Source of the DNA: Sulfitobacter sp. DFL-14
GTDB taxonomy: Bacteria > Pseudomonadota > Alphaproteobacteria > Rhodobacterales > Rhodobacteraceae
Assembly (NCBI RefSeq): GCF_003335585.1
Contig: NZ_QBFD01000012.1
Location: forward strand, 43,822-107,821
Direction of reading: 5' to 3'
Length of the DNA stretch: 64,000 nucleotides
Made by a program: the position numbers and the translations under genes. Positions 8,850 to 17,649 of the stretch are shown one piece after another. Below the pieces are notes generated by a model. That model ran no database searches, was not told the DNA's origin, and worked only from the letters and a program-made list of their open reading frames with translations. Numbering within the stretch: the stretch's first letter is position 1; the number at the start of each line of letters is the position of its first letter.

Positions 8850-10064
8850 TCAGCCTGCCTTGCGCTCTGACAGGTCGGGCAGATCCGGCAGGTTGTCCAG
8901 GTCAGGCAGGTCGTCAAGCCCGGGCAGGCCGTCAAGTTCGGGCAGATCACCCATGTCTGACAGATCCAGTTCCGGCAGATCCGACAAATCCGGCAGATCC
9001 GGCATGGCATCGGCGCTTGCGGGGCTTGCATCCAATGCGGTCATCTCCGGCGGCTCTGTCATGGTCATGCCCCCCTGCGGCAGCGGTTCAGGCTCGCGCT
9101 GATCCAGCTCCGCCCGGTCGCTGGCGCGGCGGCGGGGGGTCTGCGCTGCCGGTTTGTCCGGCACGATCCGCAGCGCACGGCATCCGTCCAGCTGCCCCAG
9201 CACGCCGCGCGCCAGCGTGCCGCCGCCGGGCCTGAGCACCTCTGCCCGGTCAAAGCGCGCCCCGTTCAGGTCAAGCAGATCGCCCACCCGCAACCGGCCC
9301 AGTTTTGCCAGCGGCATGCGCAACCGTGCCAGCGCAATATCCAGCGCAACATCCAGCGCCAGCACCGATTCCGACAATGTGGCAGGGCGCTGTTCACCCC
9401 TGCTGGCAGCCTCCTGCCCCTCCTGCGCCGGGGGGTCCTGTGCCGTGGCATCATCCGGTTCCGGCATGCAGAACAGGATCTGGCCCTGCCGCAGGCCGCC
9501 CGCAATATCCACGGTCAGGGTGATCAGGCGGTAGGCCTGCGCCTCAAGCGCCAGGGACAGCAGGCGCGGCGTATCGACCCGGCTGCCAAAGGCATATCCC
9601 GCCATCAGCCGCTTGTCCGTGGGCGCATCGGGCAGCGCCGCCGCCCGGCTGATCAGCGCATTCACGAAAGGGGCGGTGACGGCCGCATCGGTATCCGTCA
9701 TCGGGCGCGGATCGCCCCCGGCATCAGGCAATACCTGCGCCATGGTCTGCTGCTGGATCAGCGCGCCGACCAGCATAGGGTCCAGCGCCGCCGCCGCGGG
9801 CCGCCCATCGGGACCATCAAGCAGGATCAACAGGTGCTGCGCGTCAAACTGGTCCTGCACCGCATCGCCCGACACCTCTGCCACCCTGATGGCAAGGGCG
9901 GCCAGCGCCAGATCAAACAGCTCATCCGCCACCTTCGCCAGGCCAAGGCGCAGGGATTTGGCCAATGTCATCGCGCGTGCCTGATGGGTGGCGCGCCCCC
10001 GGTCGGTCTTGCGCCGCAGAACGGAGCCTTCCCCAGGGTCTGAATTTTGTCGAGCTTGCCCCAT
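8850..10064 (-). CDS. Orphan FliM/FliN-family (SpoA domain) protein with D/L/P-rich tail
   Basis: The protein is about 404 residues long. Residues ~235-305 form a SpoA (FliM/FliN C-terminal) domain: VALDIALARLRMPLAKLGRL, VGDLLDLNG and a C-terminal beta segment. The N-terminal half is weakly FliM-like. The last ~60 residues are a low-complexity acidic tail built from Asp-Leu-Pro units (for example LPDLSDLPELDLSDMGDLPE). No flagellar gene is nearby. It lies 61 bases after the histidine kinase stop on the same strand, so it may belong to that operon. The start is the ATG at 10064, or GTG at 10070. Confidence 0.75.
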   Translation of the reverse strand: MGQARQNSDPGEGSVLRRKTDRGRATHQARAMTLAKSLRLGLAKVADELFDLALAALAIRVAEVSGDAVQDQFDAQHLLILLDGPDGRPAAAALDPMLVGALIQQQTMAQVLPDAGGDPRPMTDTDAAVTAPFVNALISRAAALPDAPTDKRLMAGYAFGSRVDTPRLLSLALEAQAYRLITLTVDIAGGLRQGQILFCMPEPDDATAQDPPAQEGQEAASRGEQRPATLSESVLALDVALDIALARLRMPLAKLGRLRVGDLLDLNGARFDRAEVLRPGGGTLARGVLGQLDGCRALRIVPDKPAAQTPRRRASDRAELDQREPEPLPQGGMTMTEPPEMTALDASPASADAMPDLPDLSDLPELDLSDMGDLPELDGLPGLDDLPDLDNLPDLPDLSERKAG

Positions 10065-10125
10065 GGCCACCCTTCATGCGCGCGTCATTGCCACAGCCTT
10101 AACGCCAAACCGGTTACCAAGCCCT

Positions 10126-12837
10126 TTAAGACACCGCCGTCTTGCCCGGATTTCCGGTTTCCTGCACCAGAACGCTCTGCGGCAGGCTGACCCTGAAGGC
10201 GGCTCCGCTTTCGATCGGCAGATAGATCACCTGCCCGCCGAGCCGCGACATGATCTCCTGACAGATGGCAAGGCCAAGGCCCACGCCCTCGGCCTCTTCC
10301 CCGCTGATCCGAAAGAACTTTTCGAAGATGACCGATTGCACGTCCGCGTCGATCCCGCTGCCGTTGTCGACAAAGTCGATCCACAGGCCCCCGGCATGGC
10401 GGCTGGTGCGGATGGTCAGCGCAGGTTCTGCGGCGTCGCAGTATTTGCGCGCGTTGGAGACAAGGTTGATGAAGACCTGCACCAGACGGTCGACATCGGT
10501 GTGCAGCACGATATCGGGCGCTTCGGTTTCACGCCGCACCGCCAGCGCAGGCCCTGCCCCGGCCAGCGCCGTTGTCACAGCGCGATCCATGATGTCGCTC
10601 AGCCTGTCTTGCCCCATGCGCAGGGTCACCTGCCCGTTTTCCAGCACCGAAAGGTCCAGAAGTTCGTCCAGCAAACGGGTCAGGCGCAGGGTCTCCGAAT
10701 GGATGATGGAGGCATAGCGCGTCTTGTCGGCCTCCGAGAGTTTGCCCGCATCGCGCAGGATTTCGGAAAACGACCGGATCGAGGTCATCGGCGTGCGCAG
10801 CTCATGGCTGATCTGGCTGAGGAAACCATCCTTTTGCAGGGAAAGCTGGGTCAGCTTTTCATTGGCGCTGCGCAGCTTGGCCGCGGTTTCGGTCAATTCG
10901 CGGGATTTCTGCTCAAGCTGGTTGGAATATTCCAGCATCTGGGCGGATTCGTCCGCCACCGCCAGCAGGTCCTGCACCGAGACAGAGGTGCCGCCGACGA
11001 TCTGGCTGACCATGGCATGGGCCGTCGCGGCCCCGACGGAACCTGCCAGCTCCCGCTCCAGCGCCTGCACAAAGGCAGGTGTCGGTTCCGGAAGGCCGCC
11101 GGTAATGCCCTGGGCTTCGGCCGCGGCCCGGAAGAAGGCCTGCGCCTCGGGCGCGCCGAGGATACGCTGCGCCATGATCATCAGGTCCTCGCTGCCCGCC
11201 ACGGAGGCGGTCCAGTTGCGCGCCGGGCCGGAATGTTCCAGCACGTTCACGAACTGTGCGCCCTGAAGACGTTCGATCGGGTCGGGAAAGCTGACAATGG
11301 AGACCGCGACGAAGGCCAGTGCGTTCAGCGACAGCGACCAGACCACCGCATGCACCGTCGGGTCCAGCCCCGATATCCCGAACAGCGCCTGCGGCCGCAG
11401 CCAGCTTTGCCCCCAGAGGCCTTGGGTAAAGATCTCTGCCGACAGCGCGGCCCCGACGCCGAAACTGGGCAGGAGCATGGTGAACACCCAGATGGCAAAG
11501 CCGATCCCGAGACCGCAAAGCGCGCCCGACCGCGTGGCACCGCGCCAGAATATTCCCCCCAGAAGCGCCGGCAGGAACTGCGCCACCCCGCCGAAAGAGA
11601 TCGTGCCGATGGCGGCAAGTGCCGCACTGCCGCCGGAGATGCGGTAATAAAGCACGCCAAGCGCGATGATCAGCAGGATCGACAGCCGCCGCGCCAGCAG
11701 GACCACCTGCCTGACATCGCCCGATTGCACCGCGCTGCCATGCCGGGTGCTGAGCCAGATCGGCATCACGATATGGTTCGACACCATGGTGGAGAGGGCC
11801 AGCGTGGCCACGATCACCATCGAGGTGGCCGATGAAAATCCACCGAGGAAAGACAGCATCGCCAGCCCGTTCTGCCCCTGGCTCAGCGGCAGGCTGAGCA
11901 CAAAGAGATCAGGGTTGGAACCGGGCGGCATCAGGTCCAGCCCCACCACCGCGATGGGCACCACAAAGAGACTCATCAACATCAGGTAAAGCGGAAAGGC
12001 CCAGGAGGCGATCTGCAGATGCCGCTCCTCGTCATTCTCGACCACCATGACCTGAAACATGCGCGGCAGGCAGACAAAGGCCGCCGCCGACAGGAGCGTC
12101 AGCGTGGCCCAGCGTCCGCCCTGCACCTGCCATTCCCCAATGGCCGAGGCATCGACCCGTGCCAGCGTCTGCTCCACCCCGCCGCCAAGTCCCCAGACCA
12201 CAAAGATACCCACCGCCAGCGAGGCCACCAGCTTGACAATGGCCTCCACCGCGATGGCGATCACCACGCCGTGGTGGCGTTCGTTCACATTCAGGTTCCT
12301 TGTGCCGAAAAGCACGGTGAACAGCGCCAGCCCCGCCGCCACCCACAGGGCCGCGCTGACCGGGTTATAGCTGCTGCCATCGCCATTGGCCGCGAAGATC
12401 GACAGCGACAGGACCACCGACTGCAATTGCAGCGCAATGTACGGGGTGACACCGATCACCGCCATGAGGGTCACGATGATCGCCAGGCTGTTGGACTTGC
12501 CATAGCGGCTTGAGATCAGGTCGGCGATGGAGGTGACCCGCTGGCTGCGCCCGATCCGCACCAGCCGGCGCAGGCCCCACCACCAGCCGATCATCACCAG
12601 ACTGGGGCCAAGATAGATGGTGACATATTCCAGCCCCGAGCGCGCCGCATAGCCGACGGCACCGTAAAACGTCCAGGCGGTGCAGTAGATTGACAGCGAC
12701 AGCGTATAGACCAGCGGAGAACGCAGCAGCGCGCCGCCCTTGCCCCGCAGCGCTGCGCGCTCTGCCAGGAAGGCGACAAGGAACAAGCCGGCCACATAGG
12801 CCAGGCAGACAACGACAAGTTCGTTCAGTGCCACCAT
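10126..12837 (-). CDS. Sodium/solute symporter-fused sensor histidine kinase
   Basis: The 903-residue protein has about 13 membrane helices of the SSS (PutP-like) fold in residues 1-510. A STAC-like linker follows (SVSVQDLLAVADESAQMLEY) with a coiled-coil segment. The kinase core has H-box FLSQISHELRTPMTSIRSF (His near residue 678), N-box INLVSNARKY, G1 DNGSGID, F-box FEKFF and G2 GVGLGLA. CbrA and related kinases share this layout and sense nutrients or transport. Its ATG overlaps the stop of the small membrane protein gene by one base (TGATG), and a response regulator gene opens the operon. The signal is unknown. Confidence 0.92.
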   Translation of the reverse strand: MVALNELVVVCLAYVAGLFLVAFLAERAALRGKGGALLRSPLVYTLSLSIYCTAWTFYGAVGYAARSGLEYVTIYLGPSLVMIGWWWGLRRLVRIGRSQRVTSIADLISSRYGKSNSLAIIVTLMAVIGVTPYIALQLQSVVLSLSIFAANGDGSSYNPVSAALWVAAGLALFTVLFGTRNLNVNERHHGVVIAIAVEAIVKLVASLAVGIFVVWGLGGGVEQTLARVDASAIGEWQVQGGRWATLTLLSAAAFVCLPRMFQVMVVENDEERHLQIASWAFPLYLMLMSLFVVPIAVVGLDLMPPGSNPDLFVLSLPLSQGQNGLAMLSFLGGFSSATSMVIVATLALSTMVSNHIVMPIWLSTRHGSAVQSGDVRQVVLLARRLSILLIIALGVLYYRISGGSAALAAIGTISFGGVAQFLPALLGGIFWRGATRSGALCGLGIGFAIWVFTMLLPSFGVGAALSAEIFTQGLWGQSWLRPQALFGISGLDPTVHAVVWSLSLNALAFVAVSIVSFPDPIERLQGAQFVNVLEHSGPARNWTASVAGSEDLMIMAQRILGAPEAQAFFRAAAEAQGITGGLPEPTPAFVQALERELAGSVGAATAHAMVSQIVGGTSVSVQDLLAVADESAQMLEYSNQLEQKSRELTETAAKLRSANEKLTQLSLQKDGFLSQISHELRTPMTSIRSFSEILRDAGKLSEADKTRYASIIHSETLRLTRLLDELLDLSVLENGQVTLRMGQDRLSDIMDRAVTTALAGAGPALAVRRETEAPDIVLHTDVDRLVQVFINLVSNARKYCDAAEPALTIRTSRHAGGLWIDFVDNGSGIDADVQSVIFEKFFRISGEEAEGVGLGLAICQEIMSRLGGQVIYLPIESGAAFRVSLPQSVLVQETGNPGKTAVS

Positions 12838-13118
12838 CAGCGCGGCCGGGGCGGATCGTCCGCGCCATCCTCTGCGGCGCCCCGCCCGGTGCGCCACCAC
12901 AGGGCCAGCGCCCCGAGGATCAGCACCACCCAGACCCCGAAGAGATAGCGCAGGGCGGAGGACATCGGGATCGTCGCGCCCTGCCCGTCGCCCGGCACCG
13001 CCCAGAGCAGCGGCACCATCCACAGGGCCAGCCCCACGAAAGGCAACAGGCGCACGGCATCCATCGCCCGGCGCATCCGGTAGCTGCGCCGTTCAAGAAA
13101 CAGGCGTCGCGCGGGCAT
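12837..13118 (-). CDS. Small membrane protein coupled to the symporter-kinase
   Basis: The 93-residue protein has a basic N-terminus (MPARRLFLERRSYRMRR) and two predicted membrane helices (LLPFVGLALWMVPLLWAV and YLFGVWVVLILGALALWW), then a charged tail. Its stop overlaps the kinase start by one base and its start lies 8 bases after the response regulator stop. The three genes are therefore certainly co-translated. A small two-helix partner of an SSS-fold protein suggests an accessory subunit, by inference only. No family assigned. Confidence 0.75.
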   Translation of the reverse strand: MPARRLFLERRSYRMRRAMDAVRLLPFVGLALWMVPLLWAVPGDGQGATIPMSSALRYLFGVWVVLILGALALWWRTGRGAAEDGADDPPRPR

Positions 13119-13126
13119 CCCGGCCC

Positions 13127-13498
13127 TCAGGCAGAGGCCGTCAGTTCGCGCACGGCCTCCAGCATCTCGGCATTGGAAAAGGGTTTGGTCATGAATTTGC
13201 TCACCCCGGCCTTGCGGGCCATTTCGCGGTCGCGGCTCTGACCGCGGGCGGTCAGCATCATCACCGGCAGATCGGCAAAGGCCGGATCGGCCCGCAGATC
13301 ATGCAATATCTCGAACCCGCTGCGGCCCGGCAACATCACATCCAGCAAAACCAGATCCGGGCGGGCCTTGCGGATCACCTCCACCGCGTTCAGCCCGTTT
13401 GCCAATGTCTCCACCCGCCATCCGTCATTCGACAGGACAAAGCGGATCGCTTCGGCGATGTTCAGCTCGTCCTCCACCAAAACGACATGTTTGCTCAT
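13127..13498 (-). CDS. Single-domain response regulator (CheY-like receiver)
   Basis: The 123-residue receiver domain has no output domain. Acidic pocket E9-D10 (VLVEDELN), phospho-acceptor D53 (LVLLDVMLP), the Thr of MLTARG and the Lys of MTKPF are all present. It is the first gene of the three-gene operon with the symporter-type kinase, its likely phosphodonor. The start at 13498 follows GGGAGGG; a longer open frame up to 13696 is not protein-like. Confidence 0.92.
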   Translation of the reverse strand: MSKHVVLVEDELNIAEAIRFVLSNDGWRVETLANGLNAVEVIRKARPDLVLLDVMLPGRSGFEILHDLRADPAFADLPVMMLTARGQSRDREMARKAGVSKFMTKPFSNAEMLEAVRELTASA

Positions 13499-13643
13499 GC
13501 GTGGTTTTCCCTCCCCATGCGGCCTGTTGCGGCCGCGCTTCAACATGCACCGGAAGATGCGACCTGTCAAAGCTCCGAATTTGCTTGCGACCGCAAAGGT
13601 TTGAGGGACAGGGCCAGGGGCGCATGCCGCGGTTGCGCCAGGC

Positions 13644-14939
13644 TCAGGCCCCGGCGCTGAGGATCGACGGTTCGCGCCGGGCGCTGCAGTTCTCATGCGG
13701 GCAGACCCGGCAGGTTGCCCCCACCGGAACCCCGAATGTGCCGCCTTCCGGCACCGGCAGCAGCAGCATCATGGCATGTACCAGCGGCGGGGCGTTGTAG
13801 CCCTGCGGCGTCACCGGTTCGCTGACCGCATAGCACTGGAACTGCGCCTGCGCCCGGCCCAGCTGGCTGACCCGTTGCGCGATGATCGTGCCCGGTTGTC
13901 CAAGCGCCGCAAACAGGGGCCAAAGCGGGCAGCAGGCACCGTGGCGCGGCACCGAAAAACCATCCACCGTCTTGCGAAAGGTGACCGTGCCGGAGCGGTC
14001 GCAGACGATCATCCCGGCCTCAAGCTCCGGCAGCGCGGCAAGTCTGCGCAGCACCCGCCCGACGGGCTGATCCAGCGCGCGCGCAAGCGCAACCGGATCC
14101 ACCCCCGAGACCGCAAGGGCGGCGCGCAGACGGGCAAGGGGCAATTGTGCGGCATCCCGCGCAATCTGGCGCAGGACGATACGGGCGATGAAATGCGCGG
14201 CAGGCGAGCGCAGGACAGGATCGTCCGCCAGCATCCCACTGATCAGCGCATCGGTGTCGGCGGCGCCCTCAAGCATCTCGAAACTGAAATCGCGCGCAGA
14301 GAGGAAAGCCTCCACCTCCTCCTGCGGGGAACTGGCGGCATCCTCCGCCCCGGGTTCCGCATCAAGATAGGCCACCAGATTCTGCGCGCTGGCAGACAGC
14401 CGGTCGCTGTCCTCGTTCAGGTTGGCATGAAACCGGTCGCGCCATTCCGGTTGCAGCGTCTTGGTCTCTGCCAGGATCGAGGCGGTGGAGCGGATCGCGG
14501 CAGCCGTCGTCAGAAGCTCGTGGATGGAGGCCGCCAGATGCGGGTCATGGCCCAGCCTGTCGGTCAGTGCCTCTACCGTGGTCTCCAGCGCGTCGAGGCG
14601 GCGGCGGGTGCCAGCCAGCACATCGGCCCAGCCGGGAAACCGCCCGGCGAATTCGTCGGCGCGGCCCGCTTCCGCCCCGTTCAACCCGGCCTCATGGGCC
14701 GCCTCGCGCAGGGCGGCGACCAGCGTCGCTTCGGCCCCTTCGGTCAGGGTTTGCGGCTCCACCTCAAGGGCGGCGGCGATGTCCAGCAGCAGCTTGCCGC
14801 CGATTCTGCGCTTGTTGTGTTCGATCAGGTTCAGGTAGCTGGCGGAGATCCCGATGGCGCGCGCCAGGTCGGCCTGCTTGAGCGATGCCATGATCCGCCT
14901 TTCGCGGATCCGGCTGCCGGTCAGCGCCTCACGCGCCAT
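13644..14939 (-). CDS. XRE-family short-chain fatty acyl regulator (ScfR/RamB type)
   Basis: The 431-residue regulator has an N-terminal helix-turn-helix (SRIRERRIMASLKQADLARA, ISASYLNLIEHNKRRIGG). A long helical region follows, then a C-terminal domain with GACCPLWPLFAALGQPG and a Cys-rich end (CRVCPHENCSARREP). These features match the DUF2083-type regulators of acetate, propionate or methylcitrate metabolism, which sense acyl-CoAs. It is transcribed divergently from the Liv-type transporter operon, whose promoter region it may control. Confidence 0.88.
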   Translation of the reverse strand: MAREALTGSRIRERRIMASLKQADLARAIGISASYLNLIEHNKRRIGGKLLLDIAAALEVEPQTLTEGAEATLVAALREAAHEAGLNGAEAGRADEFAGRFPGWADVLAGTRRRLDALETTVEALTDRLGHDPHLAASIHELLTTAAAIRSTASILAETKTLQPEWRDRFHANLNEDSDRLSASAQNLVAYLDAEPGAEDAASSPQEEVEAFLSARDFSFEMLEGAADTDALISGMLADDPVLRSPAAHFIARIVLRQIARDAAQLPLARLRAALAVSGVDPVALARALDQPVGRVLRRLAALPELEAGMIVCDRSGTVTFRKTVDGFSVPRHGACCPLWPLFAALGQPGTIIAQRVSQLGRAQAQFQCYAVSEPVTPQGYNAPPLVHAMMLLLPVPEGGTFGVPVGATCRVCPHENCSARREPSILSAGA

Positions 14940-14997
14940 GGCAAAAACATCCGGTAAAACTGTGCAATTTCAACGTGTTTCTGCGCTGCAATATCAT

Positions 14998-15039
14998 GAT
15001 ATTTACAATCTCGATAAACTCATTGCGAATATATTTACA
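14998..15039. promoter_or_regulatory. Direct repeat ATATTTACA, possible operator
   Basis: ATATTTACA occurs at 14999-15007 and again at 15031-15039, 32 bases apart (about three helical turns). It lies in the AT-rich 227-base gap between the ScfR-type regulator and the divergent transporter operon. Binding by that regulator is a guess from position only. Confidence 0.35.
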
Positions 15040-15166
15040 GGATTATGCAGAATTTAAAAGGACTTATTGATGGGTTTCACAAGCCGGGTGATAAAGAATT
15101 TGCACAATAGTGCCGCGTGTGTCGGACGGAGGAAGCCGGCATGCGTTTACAAATCGGGAGGAATTC

Positions 15167-16513
15167 ATGTCATTTTCGAAACTGACACGTCGTGGTCTGA
15201 TCAAAACCAGCGCCGTGGCCGGTGCAGGTCTTGCGCTGCCCACCTATCTGCGTGCTGACGCCCATTCCGGGTTCACCAATGCGCCCACCGGCGACACCGT
15301 CACATTCGGCTTCAACGTGCCGCAGACCGGCCCCTATGCCGAAGAGGGCCTTGACGAGCTGCGCGCCCAGGAGCTGGCTGTCCAGCACCTGAACGGCGAA
15401 GGCGACGGCGGGATGATGAACACTTTCAGCTCCAAGGCGCTGAAGGGGAACGGCATTATGGGCAAGAAGGTCACATTCGTGACCGGCGACACCCAGACCA
15501 AATCGGACGCCGCCCGCGCATCCGCCAAGGCGATGATTGAAAAAGACGGCGCCATCATGATCAACGGCGGCTCGTCCTCGGGCGTGGCTGTTGCGGTTCA
15601 GGGTCTCTGCCAGGAAGCGGGCGTGATCTTCATGGCCGGTCTTACCCACTCCAACGACACCACCGGCAAGGACAAGAAAGCCAACGGTTTCCGTCACTTC
15701 TTCAACGCCTATATGTCCGGCGCCGCCCTGGCGCCCGTGCTGGCGAAGGAATACGGCAAGGACCGCCGGGCCTATCACCTGACAGCCGATTACACCTGGG
15801 GCTGGACGCAGCAGGAATCCATGGCCGCCGCCACCGAGGCGATGGGCTGGGAAACCGTCAACAACGTGCTGACGCCGCTGGCCAGCACCGACTTCTCGTC
15901 CTACATCGCGCCGGTGCTGAACTCGGGCGCCGATGTTCTGGTTCTGAACCACTACGGCGGGAACATGGTGAACTCGCTGACCAACGCGGTGCAGTTCGAC
16001 CTGCTGAACAAGGAAGTGAACGGCAAGAAGTTCGAAATCGTCGTGCCGCTCTACTCTGAACTGATGGCCGCAGGTGCGGGCAAGAACGTGCAGGGCGTGA
16101 TCGGGTCGATGAACTGGAACTGGCAGCTTCAGGATGAAGGCTCCAAGGCCTTTACCAAGTCCTTTGGCGAAAAATATGGCCGTCCGCCCTCGAACTCCGC
16201 GCATACCTGCTACGTGCAGACGCTGCTTTATGCGGATGCGGTCGAACGTGCCGGGTCGTTCAACCCCTGCGCGGTTGCCGAAGCGCTCGAAGATTTCGAC
16301 TTCGACGGCATGGGCAACGGTCCGACCACCTATCGCGGTGCCGACCACCAGTGTTTCAAGGACGTGCTAGTCATGAAGGGGACCGAGAACCCGTCCAATG
16401 AGTACGACACGCTGGAAATCGTCGAAGTCACGCCGCGCGCGCAGGTCGAGTATGAACCCGACCACCCGATGTTCGCCGGTGGCGACCTGGGCGAATGCAA
16501 CCCGGGCGCCTGA
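15167..16513 (+). CDS. HAAT-family (Liv-type) ABC transporter substrate-binding protein
   Basis: The 448-residue periplasmic protein has a twin-arginine-like signal (LTRRGLIKTSAVAGAGLALP). The mature part has the type I periplasmic-binding fold of LivJ/UrtA/FmdD proteins: VTFGFNVPQTGPYAEEGLDE, GDTQTKSDAARASAKAMIEK and INGGSSSGVAVAVQGLCQEA. The start at 15167 follows GGAGGAATTC. It is the first gene of the five-gene importer operon. The ligand cannot be told from sequence: branched-chain amino acids, amides, urea and acids are all possible for this family. Confidence 0.9.
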   Translation: MSFSKLTRRGLIKTSAVAGAGLALPTYLRADAHSGFTNAPTGDTVTFGFNVPQTGPYAEEGLDELRAQELAVQHLNGEGDGGMMNTFSSKALKGNGIMGKKVTFVTGDTQTKSDAARASAKAMIEKDGAIMINGGSSSGVAVAVQGLCQEAGVIFMAGLTHSNDTTGKDKKANGFRHFFNAYMSGAALAPVLAKEYGKDRRAYHLTADYTWGWTQQESMAAATEAMGWETVNNVLTPLASTDFSSYIAPVLNSGADVLVLNHYGGNMVNSLTNAVQFDLLNKEVNGKKFEIVVPLYSELMAAGAGKNVQGVIGSMNWNWQLQDEGSKAFTKSFGEKYGRPPSNSAHTCYVQTLLYADAVERAGSFNPCAVAEALEDFDFDGMGNGPTTYRGADHQCFKDVLVMKGTENPSNEYDTLEIVEVTPRAQVEYEPDHPMFAGGDLGECNPGA

Positions 16514-16617
16514 GCCGGACCTACCAGGAGGGCGGGACAATCCCCGCCCTTCCCTCTTAAACGACCCGCCAGCCCCGGTTTCGACCGGCGGCTGCGCGCA
16601 TACCTCGGGTGGGGATC

Positions 16618-17646
16618 ATGGACGCTATCCTTCTTCAAATTCTTAATGGTCTCGACAAGGGGTCGGCCTATGCGCTGATCGCCCTGGGGCTGACACTGAT
16701 CTTTGGCACATTGGGCGTGGTCAACTTTGCCCATGGCGCCCTGTTCATGATCGGTGCCTTCTGTTCGGTGACGCTGCAAAAGATCCTGACAATCAGCACC
16801 ATCAGCATCGACGAGACGCAGAAGGATTTCCTTGGCCGTCCGCTGGAGGTGAAAACCCCGATCATGGAGAACTGGTTCGGCCCCGAGATCGGCGGGCTGA
16901 TCATCGACTGGTCGGTGCCTCTGGCGATCCTCTTTGCCATCCCGGTGATGCTGGTGATCGGCTATGTGATGGAACGCGGGCTGATCAAGCATTTCTACAA
17001 ACGCCCCCATGCCGACCAGATCCTGGTGACCTTTGGCCTTGCCATCGTGCTGCAGGAGGTCATCAAGTATTTCTACGGTGCCAACCCGATCCCCACGCCT
17101 GCGCCCGACGCCTTCCGCGGCAGTTTCGACTTCGGCGCCCTGCTGGGGCTGGATACAGCACTTGCCTATCCCTATTGGCGGCTGGTCTACTTTGCCTTCT
17201 CGGCGGTGATCATCGGGGCCGTCTTTGCCTTTCTGCAATTCACCACCTTCGGCATGGTCGTCCGCGCCGGCATGGCGGACCGCGAAACCGTGGGCCTGCT
17301 GGGCATCGACATCGACCGCCGCTTTACCATCATGTTCGGTATCGCCGCCGCCGTCGCGGGCCTCGCGGGTGTCATGTATGCGCCGATCAATTCGCCCAAT
17401 TACCACATGGGCATGGATTTCCTCGTGCTCAGCTTCGTCGTGGTGGTCGTGGGGGGCATGGGCTCCCTGCCCGGCGCGGTGCTGGCCGGCTTCATGCTGG
17501 GCATCCTGGAATCCTTTGCCTCGATGAACGAGATCAAGGCAATCCTGCCCGGCATCGACCAGATCATCATCTATGTGGTGGCAATCATCATCTTGCTGAC
17601 ACGTCCCCGAGGCCTGATGGGCCGCAAGGGCGTGATGGAGGAATAA
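16618..17646 (+). CDS. HAAT-family ABC transporter permease, LivH type
   Basis: The 342-residue membrane protein begins MDAILLQILNGLDKGSAYAL, the usual LivH start, followed by GTLGVVNFAHGALFMIGAF. Several helices follow, with GMVVRAGMADRETVGLLGID and the conserved VVVVGGMGSLPGAVLAGFMLG. It has an extra segment (about residues 55-95) compared with E. coli LivH. The ATG at 16618 lies just after GGGTGGGG; a GTG at 16609 is an alternative. It ends 3 bases before the next permease gene. Confidence 0.93.
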   Translation: MDAILLQILNGLDKGSAYALIALGLTLIFGTLGVVNFAHGALFMIGAFCSVTLQKILTISTISIDETQKDFLGRPLEVKTPIMENWFGPEIGGLIIDWSVPLAILFAIPVMLVIGYVMERGLIKHFYKRPHADQILVTFGLAIVLQEVIKYFYGANPIPTPAPDAFRGSFDFGALLGLDTALAYPYWRLVYFAFSAVIIGAVFAFLQFTTFGMVVRAGMADRETVGLLGIDIDRRFTIMFGIAAAVAGLAGVMYAPINSPNYHMGMDFLVLSFVVVVVGGMGSLPGAVLAGFMLGILESFASMNEIKAILPGIDQIIIYVVAIIILLTRPRGLMGRKGVMEE

Positions 17647-17649
17647 GAC

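Noticed and set aside
9988..11835. A 615-residue plus-strand frame
   Set aside because: It is the antisense of the histidine kinase and the FliM/FliN-like gene, both of which have clear domains.
10126..13023. A 965-residue kinase starting at 13023
   Set aside because: The first 62 residues are antisense-like and overlap the small membrane protein gene; the ATG at 12837 is coupled to that gene's stop and starts a normal first membrane helix.
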